Shown: positions 1-6,458, counted from the first letter of the stretch. The stretch: 9,694 nucleotides of DNA from Candidatus Kaiserbacteria bacterium RIFCSPLOWO2_01_FULL_55_19 (GCA_001781715.1 MFMD01000005.1:825-10518); one strand, 5' to 3'. Program-made: numbers and translations. Notes: a model not told the origin generated them from the sequence alone.

Positions 1-1
1 T

Positions 2-1369
2 GACGCCGCGCCGGTCGCCTCCGGCACCCTCACCACGCCCGCGAGCTGCACCATCGCCGCTGGTTCAAGCACCTGCACCGTCTCCGCATCGTGGAGTACC
101 ACGAACGCCACCGGCGCGTATCTCTTTGACCGAAATGTGAGTGCAACCCTCTACACCGCGAACAGTTCGCCGGGCTCCACGGTCTGGGTCTCTAATCCGC
201 AGACCGTCTTTGACCTCAAGAACGGCAACGGCACGGTTCTCGCCACCAAGACCGTGACAGCCAGCTGCGCGGACGGGAGTGCGTGGGATGGAGCTATCTG
301 CGCCTCAAATATCTACTCCTGCACCAATCTTCCCGCAAACGCGAACGCATTTGCCGCACCAGACAACACGGGTCTCTCGTCCAACACTCCGTACACATAC
401 TCCAGCGCCGATACGCTCGCGAAATGCGAGTTCAACTGCAGTAACGGATACAATTGGAATGGCACCAATTGTGTCCCGAACACGCTCACGGTCTCCTGCA
501 TTGGCGTCCCCGCTAATCCCTACATTGCACAGCCCGTCACCTGGAGTTCTTCGGTCTCCGGCGGCTCCGGCTCATACACGCGCTCATGGAGCGGCGATGA
601 ATCACTCGCCGGCACCGCCACCTCACTCCAGAAGTCCTATACTTCAGCAGGGATAAAGAATGCATCGGTGACGATTACCGATGCAGTTTCAGGAGGGACC
701 GGTTCCGCTAATTGTGCCACAGGTGCCGCTCAGCCAAATGGTCCGGCGGTTGCAAGCACCGGCGGGTCTGGAGTGAGTGTCGGCGCCTGTGCCACGGCGT
801 TCTCTGCGAATCCGGATACGCTCGTGCAAGGGGATTCCTCCGTGCTCTCGTGGAGCGTGACGGGCGGTTCCGTCTGCGCCTCCTCGTGCGCCTCTGGTAG
901 CGCGGACTTTGATACGGGCGGCGCTATTTCCGGCACCGCCGTTATTACGCCGCCAGCTGGTACCCCTTCCTATGCACTCACCTGTCAGGCCGGTACCTAC
1001 GGCCCCCCGCCGCCCGCGAACGTCACACTCACCGTTCGCAGTTTGGAACCGACCGTCACCGTGAATGGTCAGACATCAGAGAGCAGTTCCACCAATACTG
1101 CAGTTGTTGTGGACCCGACGGTGCCGATTGAGGAGAACAATGTCACCATTGATTGGTTACCGCCGAACAATGTGTGCTCCTCTGTCGTCTCTTGCAGTAT
1201 CACGAAGAACGGCGACACTACCTGGAAGACCAATCTCACCTGTTCAGGTACCGTCACTGACCGCATCACCACCCAGACCACCTATATCGTGGATTGCATC
1301 AAAACCAACAACACCCACGTGACCAAGTCGGTCATAGTAAATGTGCTGCTGAATTATCAGGAGTTTTGA
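2..1369 (+). CDS. Secreted Cys-rich Ig/PKD-like surface protein, 3' part (5' end outside window)
   Basis: The reading frame is open from base 2, 45 codons before the first possible GTG at 137, and ends at TGA 1367-1369. The gene therefore starts left of the window, and 455 residues are visible. Composition is rich in Ser, Thr, Gly, Asn and paired Cys, typical of an extracellular beta-sandwich protein. Two copies of a C-x-[DN]-G-x-x-W-[DN]-G-x-x-C module are encoded at 266-301 and 437-472. A PKD-like domain follows (visible residues about 162-238), then two further Ig-like domains (about 263-346 and 348-453) with regular Cys pairs. There is no LPxTG motif and no C-terminal membrane helix; the protein ends NYQEF. 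A signal peptide would lie outside the window. It is probably exported and displayed or secreted, perhaps for adhesion or as a pilus-tip or surface-layer component. That role is inferred; no enzymatic motif is visible. Confidence 0.85.
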   Translation, partial: DAAPVASGTLTTPASCTIAAGSSTCTVSASWSTTNATGAYLFDRNVSATLYTANSSPGSTVWVSNPQTVFDLKNGNGTVLATKTVTASCADGSAWDGAICASNIYSCTNLPANANAFAAPDNTGLSSNTPYTYSSADTLAKCEFNCSNGYNWNGTNCVPNTLTVSCIGVPANPYIAQPVTWSSSVSGGSGSYTRSWSGDESLAGTATSLQKSYTSAGIKNASVTITDAVSGGTGSANCATGAAQPNGPAVASTGGSGVSVGACATAFSANPDTLVQGDSSVLSWSVTGGSVCASSCASGSADFDTGGAISGTAVITPPAGTPSYALTCQAGTYGPPPPANVTLTVRSLEPTVTVNGQTSESSSTNTAVVVDPTVPIEENNVTIDWLPPNNVCSSVVSCSITKNGDTTWKTNLTCSGTVTDRITTQTTYIVDCIKTNNTHVTKSVIVNVLLNYQEF

Positions 1370-1396
1370 GCCCCGGTGGCGCGTTTTGCGGGTGCG

Positions 1397-1405
1397 TGCT
1401 ATTCT
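1397..1405 (+). promoter_or_regulatory. Extended -10 promoter of rpmE
   Basis: TGC followed by TATTCT (1400-1405) ends 8 nt before the rpmE ATG at 1414. No convincing -35 hexamer is seen 17 nt upstream. The predicted transcript would begin at or within a few bases of the start codon. No Shine-Dalgarno sequence precedes the ATG. Confidence 0.5.
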
Positions 1406-1413
1406 CATTTTTA

Positions 1414-1665
1414 ATGAAGAAGGATATCCATCCGGACACCTACCGACAGGTGATTTTTGAAGACCTTGCCTCGGGCGCGCGCTTCCTGATCGGCTCCACG
1501 GTGTCTACGACTGAGACCGCCAAATGGGAAGACGGTAAAGAGTACCCGAAGCTCGTGGTAGAAATCTCGTCAAAGTCGCACCCCTTCTATACGGGTGAAG
1601 ACCGCACGCTGGATAAGGCGGGCCGCGTTGAGCGGTTCAAACAGCGGGCCGCTAAGAAGAAGTAG
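1414..1665 (+). CDS. rpmE2: 50S ribosomal protein bL31, type B
   Basis: This 83-residue protein begins MKKDIHPDTYRQV and carries the type B bL31 signatures WEDGKEYP and SSKSHPFYTG, then DKAGRVERF near the end. It contains no cysteine, so it lacks the zinc-binding Cys set of type A bL31. bL31 sits on the large subunit and contributes to the bridge with the 30S head. The ATG at 1414 is chosen because the family starts there and an extended -10 lies just upstream; the frame stays open further 5', but that part overlaps the previous gene and matches nothing in the family. Placement next to prfA is a known bacterial arrangement. The gene ends in TAG. Confidence 0.95.
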   Translation: MKKDIHPDTYRQVIFEDLASGARFLIGSTVSTTETAKWEDGKEYPKLVVEISSKSHPFYTGEDRTLDKAGRVERFKQRAAKKK

Positions 1666-1677
1666 GGCGCTTCGCCC
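1665..1677 (+). terminator. Small GC hairpin after rpmE, possible terminator
   Basis: GGGCG (1665-1669), a CTT loop and CGCCC (1673-1677) form a perfect 5-bp stem starting on the last base of the rpmE stop. A run of five T follows at 1686-1690. The 8-nt gap between stem and T-run is longer than in a classic intrinsic terminator. The right arm also takes part in the larger palindrome 1674-1750, so two folds compete. Confidence 0.35.
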
Positions 1678-1750
1678 CGCACATATTTTTCGGCCTCGCT
1701 CGGGGCACTGCAGGGGCATCCGATGCCCCGGCGAAAAATGTGCGTGGGGC
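1674..1750 (+). repeat. Nested palindrome between rpmE and prfA
   Basis: Outer arms 1674-1692 and 1732-1750 pair over GCCCC, GCACA and TTTTTCG (17 bp), with one 2-nt bulge on each side. Inside is a perfect hairpin, GGGGCAT (1713-1719), loop CCG, ATGCCCC (1723-1729). The structure fills the spacer and ends 6 nt before the prfA -10 element. It could act as a terminator for rpmE, as an attenuator, or be a copy of an intergenic palindromic repeat family; the sequence does not decide between these. Confidence 0.6.
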
Positions 1751-1756
1751 TTCGCG

Positions 1757-1762
1757 TATACT
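1757..1762 (+). promoter_or_regulatory. -10 element of prfA
   Basis: TATACT (5 of 6 matches to TATAAT) ends 6 nt before the prfA ATG at 1769, which puts the expected transcription start on or next to the A of the start codon. No -35 consensus and no Shine-Dalgarno sequence are visible. Confidence 0.55.
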
Positions 1763-1768
1763 ATACAT

Positions 1769-2698
1769 ATGGAATATTCTTCCGAATTTAAAAAGAACTT
1801 TGCGACTGCGTATCTCGCAGAGGAATACGAACGCCTCGAGAAGGAGACGGCGGAGGCGCGCGCCTCCGCCGGCGCGGACGCCGACCTGATGCGAATGGCA
1901 GAGGAAGACGAGGAGCGCGTTCGCGCCCGACAGTCCGCCATTCTCGCTGAGATAGAGCAGATTCTCGCCAAGGAAAAGGAGGAGGTAGCGAAGCCGATTG
2001 CCGTCATTATGGAGTTGCGTGCGGGTACGGGTGGCGATGAAGCGACCATCTTTGCGAACGACCTGAAGGAGATGTATCAGAAGTACGCCGAAGGTCGCGG
2101 GTGGAAGGTTCGTGTCATTGATGACCTGACGCTCGAGATTGCCGGTACCGGTGCCTACGGTGCACTCCGGTATGAGACCGGCGTGCACCGAGTTCAGCGC
2201 GTTCCCTTGACCGAGAAGTCGGGTCGTATTCATACTTCTACCGCATCGATTGCGGTGTTGCCGATTCGCTCGAAGTCTAAGATGCAGATTAACATAGCCG
2301 ATATTGAGATGGAATTCTCGCGCGCGGGAGGGGCAGGGGGGCAGAATGTGAACAAGGTTGAAACGGCGGTTCGTCTTATCCACAAGCCAACCGGCATTGA
2401 CGTGCGCTCGTCTTCCGAGCGCAGTCAGCTTGCGAACCGCGAGAAGGCGATGCAGATTCTCGTCGCGAAGCTTGAGTTCCTGCACGAAGAGGAGGAGGCG
2501 AAGAAACATGCCGCAGTGCGCAAGGCGCAGATAGGCACCGGCGACCGGTCGGAGAAGATTCGCACCTATAACTATCTCCAAGACCGTGTCACCGACCATC
2601 GTTTGAAGGAATCCTGGCATAACCTGCCGAAGCTGATGGCGGGCAATATTGATGACATTGTTAATGCTCTCCTTGCGTATCAAGCCGCGCTCGGGTAA
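1769..2698 (+). CDS. prfA: Peptide chain release factor 1 (RF1)
   Basis: The 309-residue class I release factor recognises UAA and UAG and triggers peptidyl-tRNA hydrolysis. The catalytic GGQ is at residues 190-192. The codon-recognition tripeptide is P146-L147-T148, the PxT form of RF1 rather than the SPF of RF2. The flank GRIHTST (152-158) and the C-terminal GTGDRSEKIRTYN region (256-268) are also RF1-like. The protein is about 50 residues shorter than the usual RF1, mainly in the N-terminal helical domain. The stretch after GGQ (NVNKVETAVRLIHKPTG) looks more like RF2-type sequences than the usual RF1 form. The ATG at 1769 is chosen because the frame extension to 1595 runs through rpmE and the palindrome. 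The stop TAA is 11 nt from rpsB. Confidence 0.95.
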   Translation: MEYSSEFKKNFATAYLAEEYERLEKETAEARASAGADADLMRMAEEDEERVRARQSAILAEIEQILAKEKEEVAKPIAVIMELRAGTGGDEATIFANDLKEMYQKYAEGRGWKVRVIDDLTLEIAGTGAYGALRYETGVHRVQRVPLTEKSGRIHTSTASIAVLPIRSKSKMQINIADIEMEFSRAGGAGGQNVNKVETAVRLIHKPTGIDVRSSSERSQLANREKAMQILVAKLEFLHEEEEAKKHAAVRKAQIGTGDRSEKIRTYNYLQDRVTDHRLKESWHNLPKLMAGNIDDIVNALLAYQAALG

Positions 2699-2701
2699 AG
2701 T
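2673..2701 (+). promoter_or_regulatory. Candidate promoter of rpsB inside the end of prfA
   Basis: TTGCGT (2673-2678), a 17-nt spacer and TAAAGT (2696-2701) form a plausible -35/-10 pair. The -10 overlaps the prfA stop codon TAA and ends 8 nt before the rpsB ATG. Both hexamers are imperfect, and readthrough from prfA is equally possible. Confidence 0.35.
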
Positions 2702-2709
2702 AGCTCCAC

Positions 2710-3408
2710 ATGACGACAGGACAGGACACGGGAGCATTTAAGCGCCTCTTTGATACGGGGGCGCATTTCGCGCAGGTCAAGAGCCGCCGGCACCCGTCTA
2801 TGAAGCCCTACCTCGTCGGGACAAAAGGCCGCCAGGAGATTATTGACCTCGTTAAGACGGCTGAACAGATGGAGGCCGCGAAGGCGGTGATGGCAACGCT
2901 CGCAAAAGAAGGAAAGACAGTCCTCTTTGTCGGGGGGAAAGTTGAGATAGCGATGCTGGTGAAGAAGGCGGCGCAGGAAATAGGCGCGCCGTATGTCGCC
3001 GCTCGCTGGCTCGGGGGCACCATCTCCAACTGGACTGAGATTAAGAAGCGTATTGACCGGCTCACGGAGCTCACCGAAAAAGGCGCGGCGGGCACGCTGG
3101 TCAAACAGCATACGAAGCTTGAACTCGTGAAGATCGGGCGCGAACAGAAGCGTCTCACCGAGCGCCTTGACGGCATCACGACCTTGACCAAGAAGCCGGA
3201 TGCGCTCCTCGTCGTTGATACGAAGCACGAGAAGCACGCGGTCAAGGAAGCGAACGATGCCGGCATCCCCGTCATCGCCATTATGAGCTCCGATTGTGAT
3301 TTGAAAGAATCGGCGTATCCCATTATCGCGAACGACACATCACGAGAGACAGTGAAACTCATTCTCGCCGAGTTAACGCAAGCGTTTCAGAAAGGACAAA
3401 CGACGTAG
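2710..3408 (+). CDS. rpsB: 30S ribosomal protein uS2
   Basis: The 232-residue protein shows the uS2 pattern: LFDTGAHFAQVKSRRHPSMK near the N-terminus (residues 14-33), YLVGTKGRQEIIDLVKT after it, RWLGGTISNW around residues 99-108, and the C-terminal block PDALLVVDTKHEKHAVKEA followed by GIPVIAIMSSDCD. The length is slightly below E. coli S2 (241 aa). uS2 binds the back of the 30S head late in assembly. The loop usually containing D-x-NP is altered (SSDCDLKESAYPIIAND). The ATG at 2710 follows prfA by 11 nt with no Shine-Dalgarno sequence. The gene is followed by a large palindrome and then tsf, keeping the widespread rpsB-tsf order. Confidence 0.96.
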   Translation: MTTGQDTGAFKRLFDTGAHFAQVKSRRHPSMKPYLVGTKGRQEIIDLVKTAEQMEAAKAVMATLAKEGKTVLFVGGKVEIAMLVKKAAQEIGAPYVAARWLGGTISNWTEIKKRIDRLTELTEKGAAGTLVKQHTKLELVKIGREQKRLTERLDGITTLTKKPDALLVVDTKHEKHAVKEANDAGIPVIAIMSSDCDLKESAYPIIANDTSRETVKLILAELTQAFQKGQTT

Positions 3409-3414
3409 GCGGTC

Positions 3415-3541
3415 GCAGAGGCAGGACATAATTTTGAGTACGCAATTTTCTCGCTAGAAAATTGCTCAGTCCTCGCGTGTGAAATGCTCCTGAACCCGCA
3501 TTTCACCACTGTGGAGCCTCAGAATTATGTCCTGCCTCTGC
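3415..3541 (+). repeat. Long branched palindrome between rpsB and tsf
   Basis: Arms 3415-3438 and 3518-3541 are reverse complements over 24 bp, broken only by one T-G wobble. Between them lie two perfect hairpins: GCAATTTTCT (3442-3451), loop CGCT, AGAAAATTGC (3456-3465); and GTGAAATGC (3479-3487), a 10-nt loop, GCATTTCAC (3498-3506). As RNA this is a three-way branched fold; as DNA it could extrude a cruciform. No T-run follows the outer stem. It starts 7 nt after the rpsB stop and ends 7 nt before the tsf extended -10. It may end rpsB transcription, protect a 3' end, or be a palindromic mobile repeat. No coding frame is visible here. Confidence 0.85.
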
Positions 3542-3548
3542 TCGGATA

Positions 3549-3557
3549 TGTTATTAT
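3549..3557 (+). promoter_or_regulatory. Extended -10 promoter of tsf
   Basis: TGT followed by TATTAT (3552-3557, 5 of 6 matches) lies 12 nt before the tsf ATG; the overlapping TATTCT (3555-3560) would be 9 nt away. Either predicts a leader of at most a few bases. There is no Shine-Dalgarno sequence and no clear -35. Confidence 0.45.
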
Positions 3558-3569
3558 TCTTGAATCACT

Positions 3570-4022
3570 ATGAAAATTACGACTGACAGCATAAAGGAGT
3601 TGCGCGAGATGACGGGAGTATCCGTTATGCAGTGTAAAAAGGCCCTTACAGAGGCGGGCGGCGACCTGGAGAAGGCAAAAGTCATCCTAAAGAAGCATTC
3701 AGCCGCGTCTGCCGAGAAGAAGGCAGACCGGACGCTTGCGGCCGGTATCATCGGTACGTACATCCACGACGGGACGGTCGGCGCAATGGTGGTGCTCTCC
3801 TGTGAGACGGACTTTGTCGCCAAGAATCCGGAGTTCGGCGCGCTGGCGCGCGAAATTGCAATGCAGATTACCGCAATGGACCCAGAGAACACAGAAGAGC
3901 TGTTGGAACAACCGTTCATAAAGGATTCGGGAAAGATGGTGCGCAATCTTCTTGACGAAGCAACGCAGAAATTCGGAGAACGCATCGAAGTAAGCCGCTT
4001 TATGCGCCTCTCCATCCGTTAA
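3570..4022 (+). CDS. tsf: Elongation factor Ts, short form
   Basis: EF-Ts exchanges GDP for GTP on EF-Tu. This 150-residue version has the N-terminal UBA-like domain (residues about 1-45: IKELREMTGVSVMQCKKAL, then GGDLEKAKVIL) and the core motif TDFVAKN (80-86) that inserts at the EF-Tu nucleotide site. It ends at about the point where the second subdomain and coiled-coil insertion of longer EF-Ts proteins would begin, well short of E. coli (283 aa) and Thermus (about 196 aa). The reading frame is intact and the tail ERIEVSRFMRLSIR is family-like, so this looks like a natural compact form and not a frameshift. The start at 3570 has a -10 element directly upstream. Confidence 0.93.
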   Translation: MKITTDSIKELREMTGVSVMQCKKALTEAGGDLEKAKVILKKHSAASAEKKADRTLAAGIIGTYIHDGTVGAMVVLSCETDFVAKNPEFGALAREIAMQITAMDPENTEELLEQPFIKDSGKMVRNLLDEATQKFGERIEVSRFMRLSIR

Positions 4023-4027
4023 ACGCC

Positions 4028-4450
4028 GTGAGCTACCTCATCTTTATTGTTGCTGCATTCGCACTGCTTGGGGGCTTCTTCGTGCTCACGAATTACGAGG
4101 TGCGCCGCGGCGTCCGCTACTTCGCCACCGAACGCGACCGTCTCGACCATGTGGTTGAGCGCGTTGTATTTGTCTCCCAGCATGTTGATATAGGAGCATT
4201 TCTCCGGAATGAGATTCGCCGCTTCTTCGGCCGGTTGAGCCATGATATTGCGCACCTCTCGCTCCAGACGATACGCGCCGCCGAGCGCGTGCTCACGCGT
4301 CTTGTCCGCTATCTGCGCTCACGGCACGTAAGTGATACCGCTCCGGGCGGAAATGTGAGAGAGTTTGTGAAGACCCTCTCCGAGTTTAAGGATGGTCTGA
4401 AAGCGACGCATCCAGAGGTGACTGATGTGCAGGATACATTGCAGCGATAA
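4028..4450 (+). CDS. Small membrane protein of unknown function
   Basis: A GTG-started frame of 140 residues begins 5 nt after the tsf stop, so it is probably co-transcribed with tsf. One N-terminal membrane helix is seen (about residues 2-21, YLIFIVAAFALLGGFFVL), followed by a basic stretch YEVRRGVRYF, so the long tail is predicted cytoplasmic. The remainder is amphipathic helix rich in Arg, His and Leu (RRFFGRLSHDIAHLSLQ, then ERVLTRLVRYLRSRH), ending in a more acidic segment. No catalytic motif is recognised. The length, in-frame packing between tsf and a tRNA, and clean membrane topology support a real gene. Its function is unknown. Confidence 0.75.
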   Translation: MSYLIFIVAAFALLGGFFVLTNYEVRRGVRYFATERDRLDHVVERVVFVSQHVDIGAFLRNEIRRFFGRLSHDIAHLSLQTIRAAERVLTRLVRYLRSRHVSDTAPGGNVREFVKTLSEFKDGLKATHPEVTDVQDTLQR

Positions 4451-4452
4451 GG

Positions 4453-4458
4453 TATAGG
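4453..4458 (+). promoter_or_regulatory. Possible -10 element of tRNA-Thr
   Basis: TATAGG ends 8 nt before the first base of the mature tRNA; TAGTAT at 4459-4464 is an alternative but lies too close. If the first is used, the transcript would start almost at the mature 5' end. The match is weak (4 of 6), and the tRNA could also be read from tsf. Confidence 0.25.
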
Positions 4459-4466
4459 TAGTATAT

Positions 4467-4542
4467 GCCGGGGTAGCTCAGTTGGTAGAGCACCTGTTTT
4501 GTAAACAGGATGTCGTCGGTTCAATCCCGACCCCCGGCTCCA
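4467..4542 (+). tRNA. trnT: tRNA-Thr (anticodon TGT)
   Basis: A full 76-nt cloverleaf: acceptor GCCGGGG (4467-4473) pairs with CCCCGGC (4532-4538). The D-arm includes GCTC and AGTTGGTAGA. The anticodon stem CCTGT/ACAGG (4493-4497, 4505-4509) encloses the loop TTTGTAA with anticodon TGT at 4500-4502, which reads ACA. The T-arm GTCGG/CCGAC (4515-4519, 4527-4531) carries loop TTCAATC. Discriminator T4539 is followed by an encoded CCA (4540-4542). All stems are fully paired. Confidence 0.97.
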
Positions 4543-4554
4543 AAGTTACTTTGG
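4540..4554. terminator. Small hairpin shared by the tRNA end and the convergent gene
   Basis: CCAAAG (4540-4545), TTA and CTTTGG (4549-4554) make a perfect 6-bp inverted repeat. It uses the tRNA CCA on one strand and the stop codon of the thioredoxin-like gene on the other. No T-run follows on either strand, so a terminator role is only a possibility. Confidence 0.25.
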
Positions 4555-5208
4555 CGTACTGGTTGAAAGCGCGCCCTTCGGGAATTGTTTCTCAAGTTCC
4601 TCGAGCGAGGTGAAGCCGTAATACTGCTTGCCGTTTATTACAAAGGCGGGGAGCGAGTCCTGTATCTTGTTAATGGCAATGAATGTCTCCAGAGCGCCGA
4701 GGTTGAGGTTGTAGTCAAAGGAGTAGACACGGAGACTCGGGTATGTGTTACGCAGATAGGAGAGCGCATATCCAGCTCTGTCGCAATCGCTGCAATCACC
4801 GGCATTGCTGTAGAAATAGAGGACCGTGACCGGCTTTGTGCCACAGGCCACCGCAAGCTGTTTTGTGATGAGATAGTCGCGGATCTCAAGCAACGAATAC
4901 TGTTGTTTAAGGCGTATTACCTGTGCGTTGTCGGCACCCAGCTGGCTCTCGGCGTAGGAAAGACGGTCGCCCAAGTCGGCGAGACTGCTAATCAGCGTGG
5001 TGGATGATGCGAAGCTGTCGCAAGGGGCTCTCTCAAGCAGAGAGAATTGCGTGTCAAGCGAGAGCGTATCAATAGAGAGCTGGTCCTCTATCGCCCCGAG
5101 TTCGGCAATGCGCGCGGCATTGAGATAGTTGACGGCATAAGCAACGGTACCGGTGATGGCAGTGGCGGTGAGAAGAGCGATGAGAGAGTTACGGACGAAA
5201 AGTGACAT
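4546..5208 (-). CDS. Membrane-anchored thioredoxin-fold protein
   Basis: The 220-residue protein has an N-terminal membrane helix (about residues 8-28), a helical, probably coiled-coil segment (about 30-120) and a C-terminal thioredoxin-like domain. VTVLYFYS (127-134) is the core strand, C139-S-D-C142 the redox motif at the expected place, and P187 in SLPAFVING the likely cis-Pro. An extra Cys pair (C63, C122) lies in the linker. The topology places the thioredoxin domain outside the membrane, so a disulfide exchange role in folding of Cys-rich exported proteins is plausible but inferred. The start at 5208 was chosen because the upstream frame overlaps the glycosyltransferase; this ATG is 5 nt after the glycosyltransferase stop and opens directly into the membrane helix. 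It is probably translated from the same mRNA. Confidence 0.85.
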   Translation of the reverse strand: MSLFVRNSLIALLTATAITGTVAYAVNYLNAARIAELGAIEDQLSIDTLSLDTQFSLLERAPCDSFASSTTLISSLADLGDRLSYAESQLGADNAQVIRLKQQYSLLEIRDYLITKQLAVACGTKPVTVLYFYSNAGDCSDCDRAGYALSYLRNTYPSLRVYSFDYNLNLGALETFIAINKIQDSLPAFVINGKQYYGFTSLEELEKQFPKGALSTSTPK

Positions 5209-5213
5209 AGTAT

Positions 5214-6449
5214 CTAGCGCCAGGTCGTACTCGTCTTGAGCGCAACATCGGAGATCGAACGAACAAGCCAGAACGGCGTGATGATGCCGTACAAGAGGAG
5301 ATACACGACGGCATTCAGCGCCAGAGCCCCCGGCGTCTTTGAAAGATGTTTCCCCGCAACCATCCAAATGAGGGTGCTAAGTACGAGCATTGCGCCAAGG
5401 AGCGTAATCATCGTGACCGGCAGGTAGAACCAGGTAAATTCGCCCATCGACAGGGTATAGGAGAGCGGCACGGTCTGTGCCAGTGAGATGGCGTCGAAGC
5501 CGCGCTGTAGTACCTGAACGAGAGCGAGCACGAAGACAAAGATGCCCGCGCCAATAGCGATGATTCCGAGAGGTAAGATAAACATCCCGAGAGCCGCATT
5601 CTTGCGAGAACCGACGAGGTCGCGATATTCAAAGAGCACATTGCGGAGGAAACCGGTTGTCCAACGAACGCGCTGCTTGATAAGCTTTGAGGTTGTGGAG
5701 GGACCCTTAGTATAGACGCGCGCGCGGATAGCATTGCCAATACGCATCTCTGCGCGCTGCATACGCATTGCCATTTCCATATCTTCGGCGAGGTGGGCGT
5801 GTTTAAAGCCGCCGAGCGCAGTAAACACCGAACGTCGGTAGAAGGAAAAAGGTCCCGGGGTCACATACAAACTATTGATGGAGGCGAACACGTGGCGGAA
5901 TATTATCGCAAGCAGATATTCGGCGTACTGCATACGCTGAAGCAGTGTGCGCGGTTTATGAATGGACATTGAGGCGGTCATGGCCATCGTATCGGGCTCA
6001 AAAGCGGCAACAATCTCACAGAGCGCGTCCGGAGCAACGAGCGAATCCGCGTCAAGGAAGCCGATGAGTTCGGCATCCTTGGCATATTCAATGCCAAGAT
6101 TCATTGCCGCGAACTTGCCGCTATTCTCCTTATGCAGAGCGGTAATCTGGGAGTGGGAAGCGAAGCGGTCAAAGACGGCTCGCGTGCCGTCAGCGGATCC
6201 GTCATTTACGAGGATGATTGAAAACCGCTCTTTCGGATATTCAAGTGCAAGGAGCGACTCAACGGTTCCTGCGACTGTCGCTTCTTCGTTCCAACAAGGA
6301 ACAATAATGGCGACTCGGGGAGTGTCCGTAGACCGCGAGGTGGGAAGACGGGACTCCCGGGCTGGTTTCGAGAGGAAGGTGACGAGCAAGAACGACTCAA
6401 AATAGAGCGTGATGAAGAGAAACGGATACATAAACATCTCGGGACTCAT
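5214..6449 (-). CDS. Membrane glycosyltransferase, family 2 (processive type)
   Basis: The 411-residue GT2 enzyme has an N-terminal membrane helix (about 8-26), a cytoplasmic GT-A domain and three C-terminal helices (about 290-312, 343-366, 376-398). Nucleotide-sugar and metal motifs are VNDG (81-84) and DAD (133-135). The catalytic base is in AED (221-223), where TED is usual, and the QRVRW motif (259-263) marks processive polysaccharide synthases such as the PgaC/IcaA, cellulose and hyaluronan synthase group. It probably makes or extends an envelope glycan; the sugar cannot be read from sequence. The ATG at 6449 was preferred over an upstream one at 6500, which would overlap pheS, because the membrane helix and a -10 element both fit it. 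Confidence 0.92.
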   Translation of the reverse strand: MSPEMFMYPFLFITLYFESFLLVTFLSKPARESRLPTSRSTDTPRVAIIVPCWNEEATVAGTVESLLALEYPKERFSIILVNDGSADGTRAVFDRFASHSQITALHKENSGKFAAMNLGIEYAKDAELIGFLDADSLVAPDALCEIVAAFEPDTMAMTASMSIHKPRTLLQRMQYAEYLLAIIFRHVFASINSLYVTPGPFSFYRRSVFTALGGFKHAHLAEDMEMAMRMQRAEMRIGNAIRARVYTKGPSTTSKLIKQRVRWTTGFLRNVLFEYRDLVGSRKNAALGMFILPLGIIAIGAGIFVFVLALVQVLQRGFDAISLAQTVPLSYTLSMGEFTWFYLPVTMITLLGAMLVLSTLIWMVAGKHLSKTPGALALNAVVYLLLYGIITPFWLVRSISDVALKTSTTWR

Positions 6450-6458
6450 AATGGCGTC

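Noticed and set aside
1294..1413. Upstream start for rpmE inside the surface protein gene
   Set aside because: bL31 type B proteins begin at MKKDIHP, and the promoter and start-codon spacing fit 1414.
1652..2737. 361-codon open frame on the minus strand
   Set aside because: It lies antisense to prfA, whose protein is clearly conserved, and its translation is Arg/Leu-rich without a recognisable domain.
4019..4255. Short minus-strand frame opposite the small membrane protein
   Set aside because: The plus-strand frame is longer, has a clear membrane helix and is packed behind tsf; the minus frame has no feature of its own.
5209..5367. Longer N-terminus for the thioredoxin-like protein
   Set aside because: The extension overlaps the end of the glycosyltransferase in another frame and reads as Cys/His-rich noise ahead of a clean membrane anchor.
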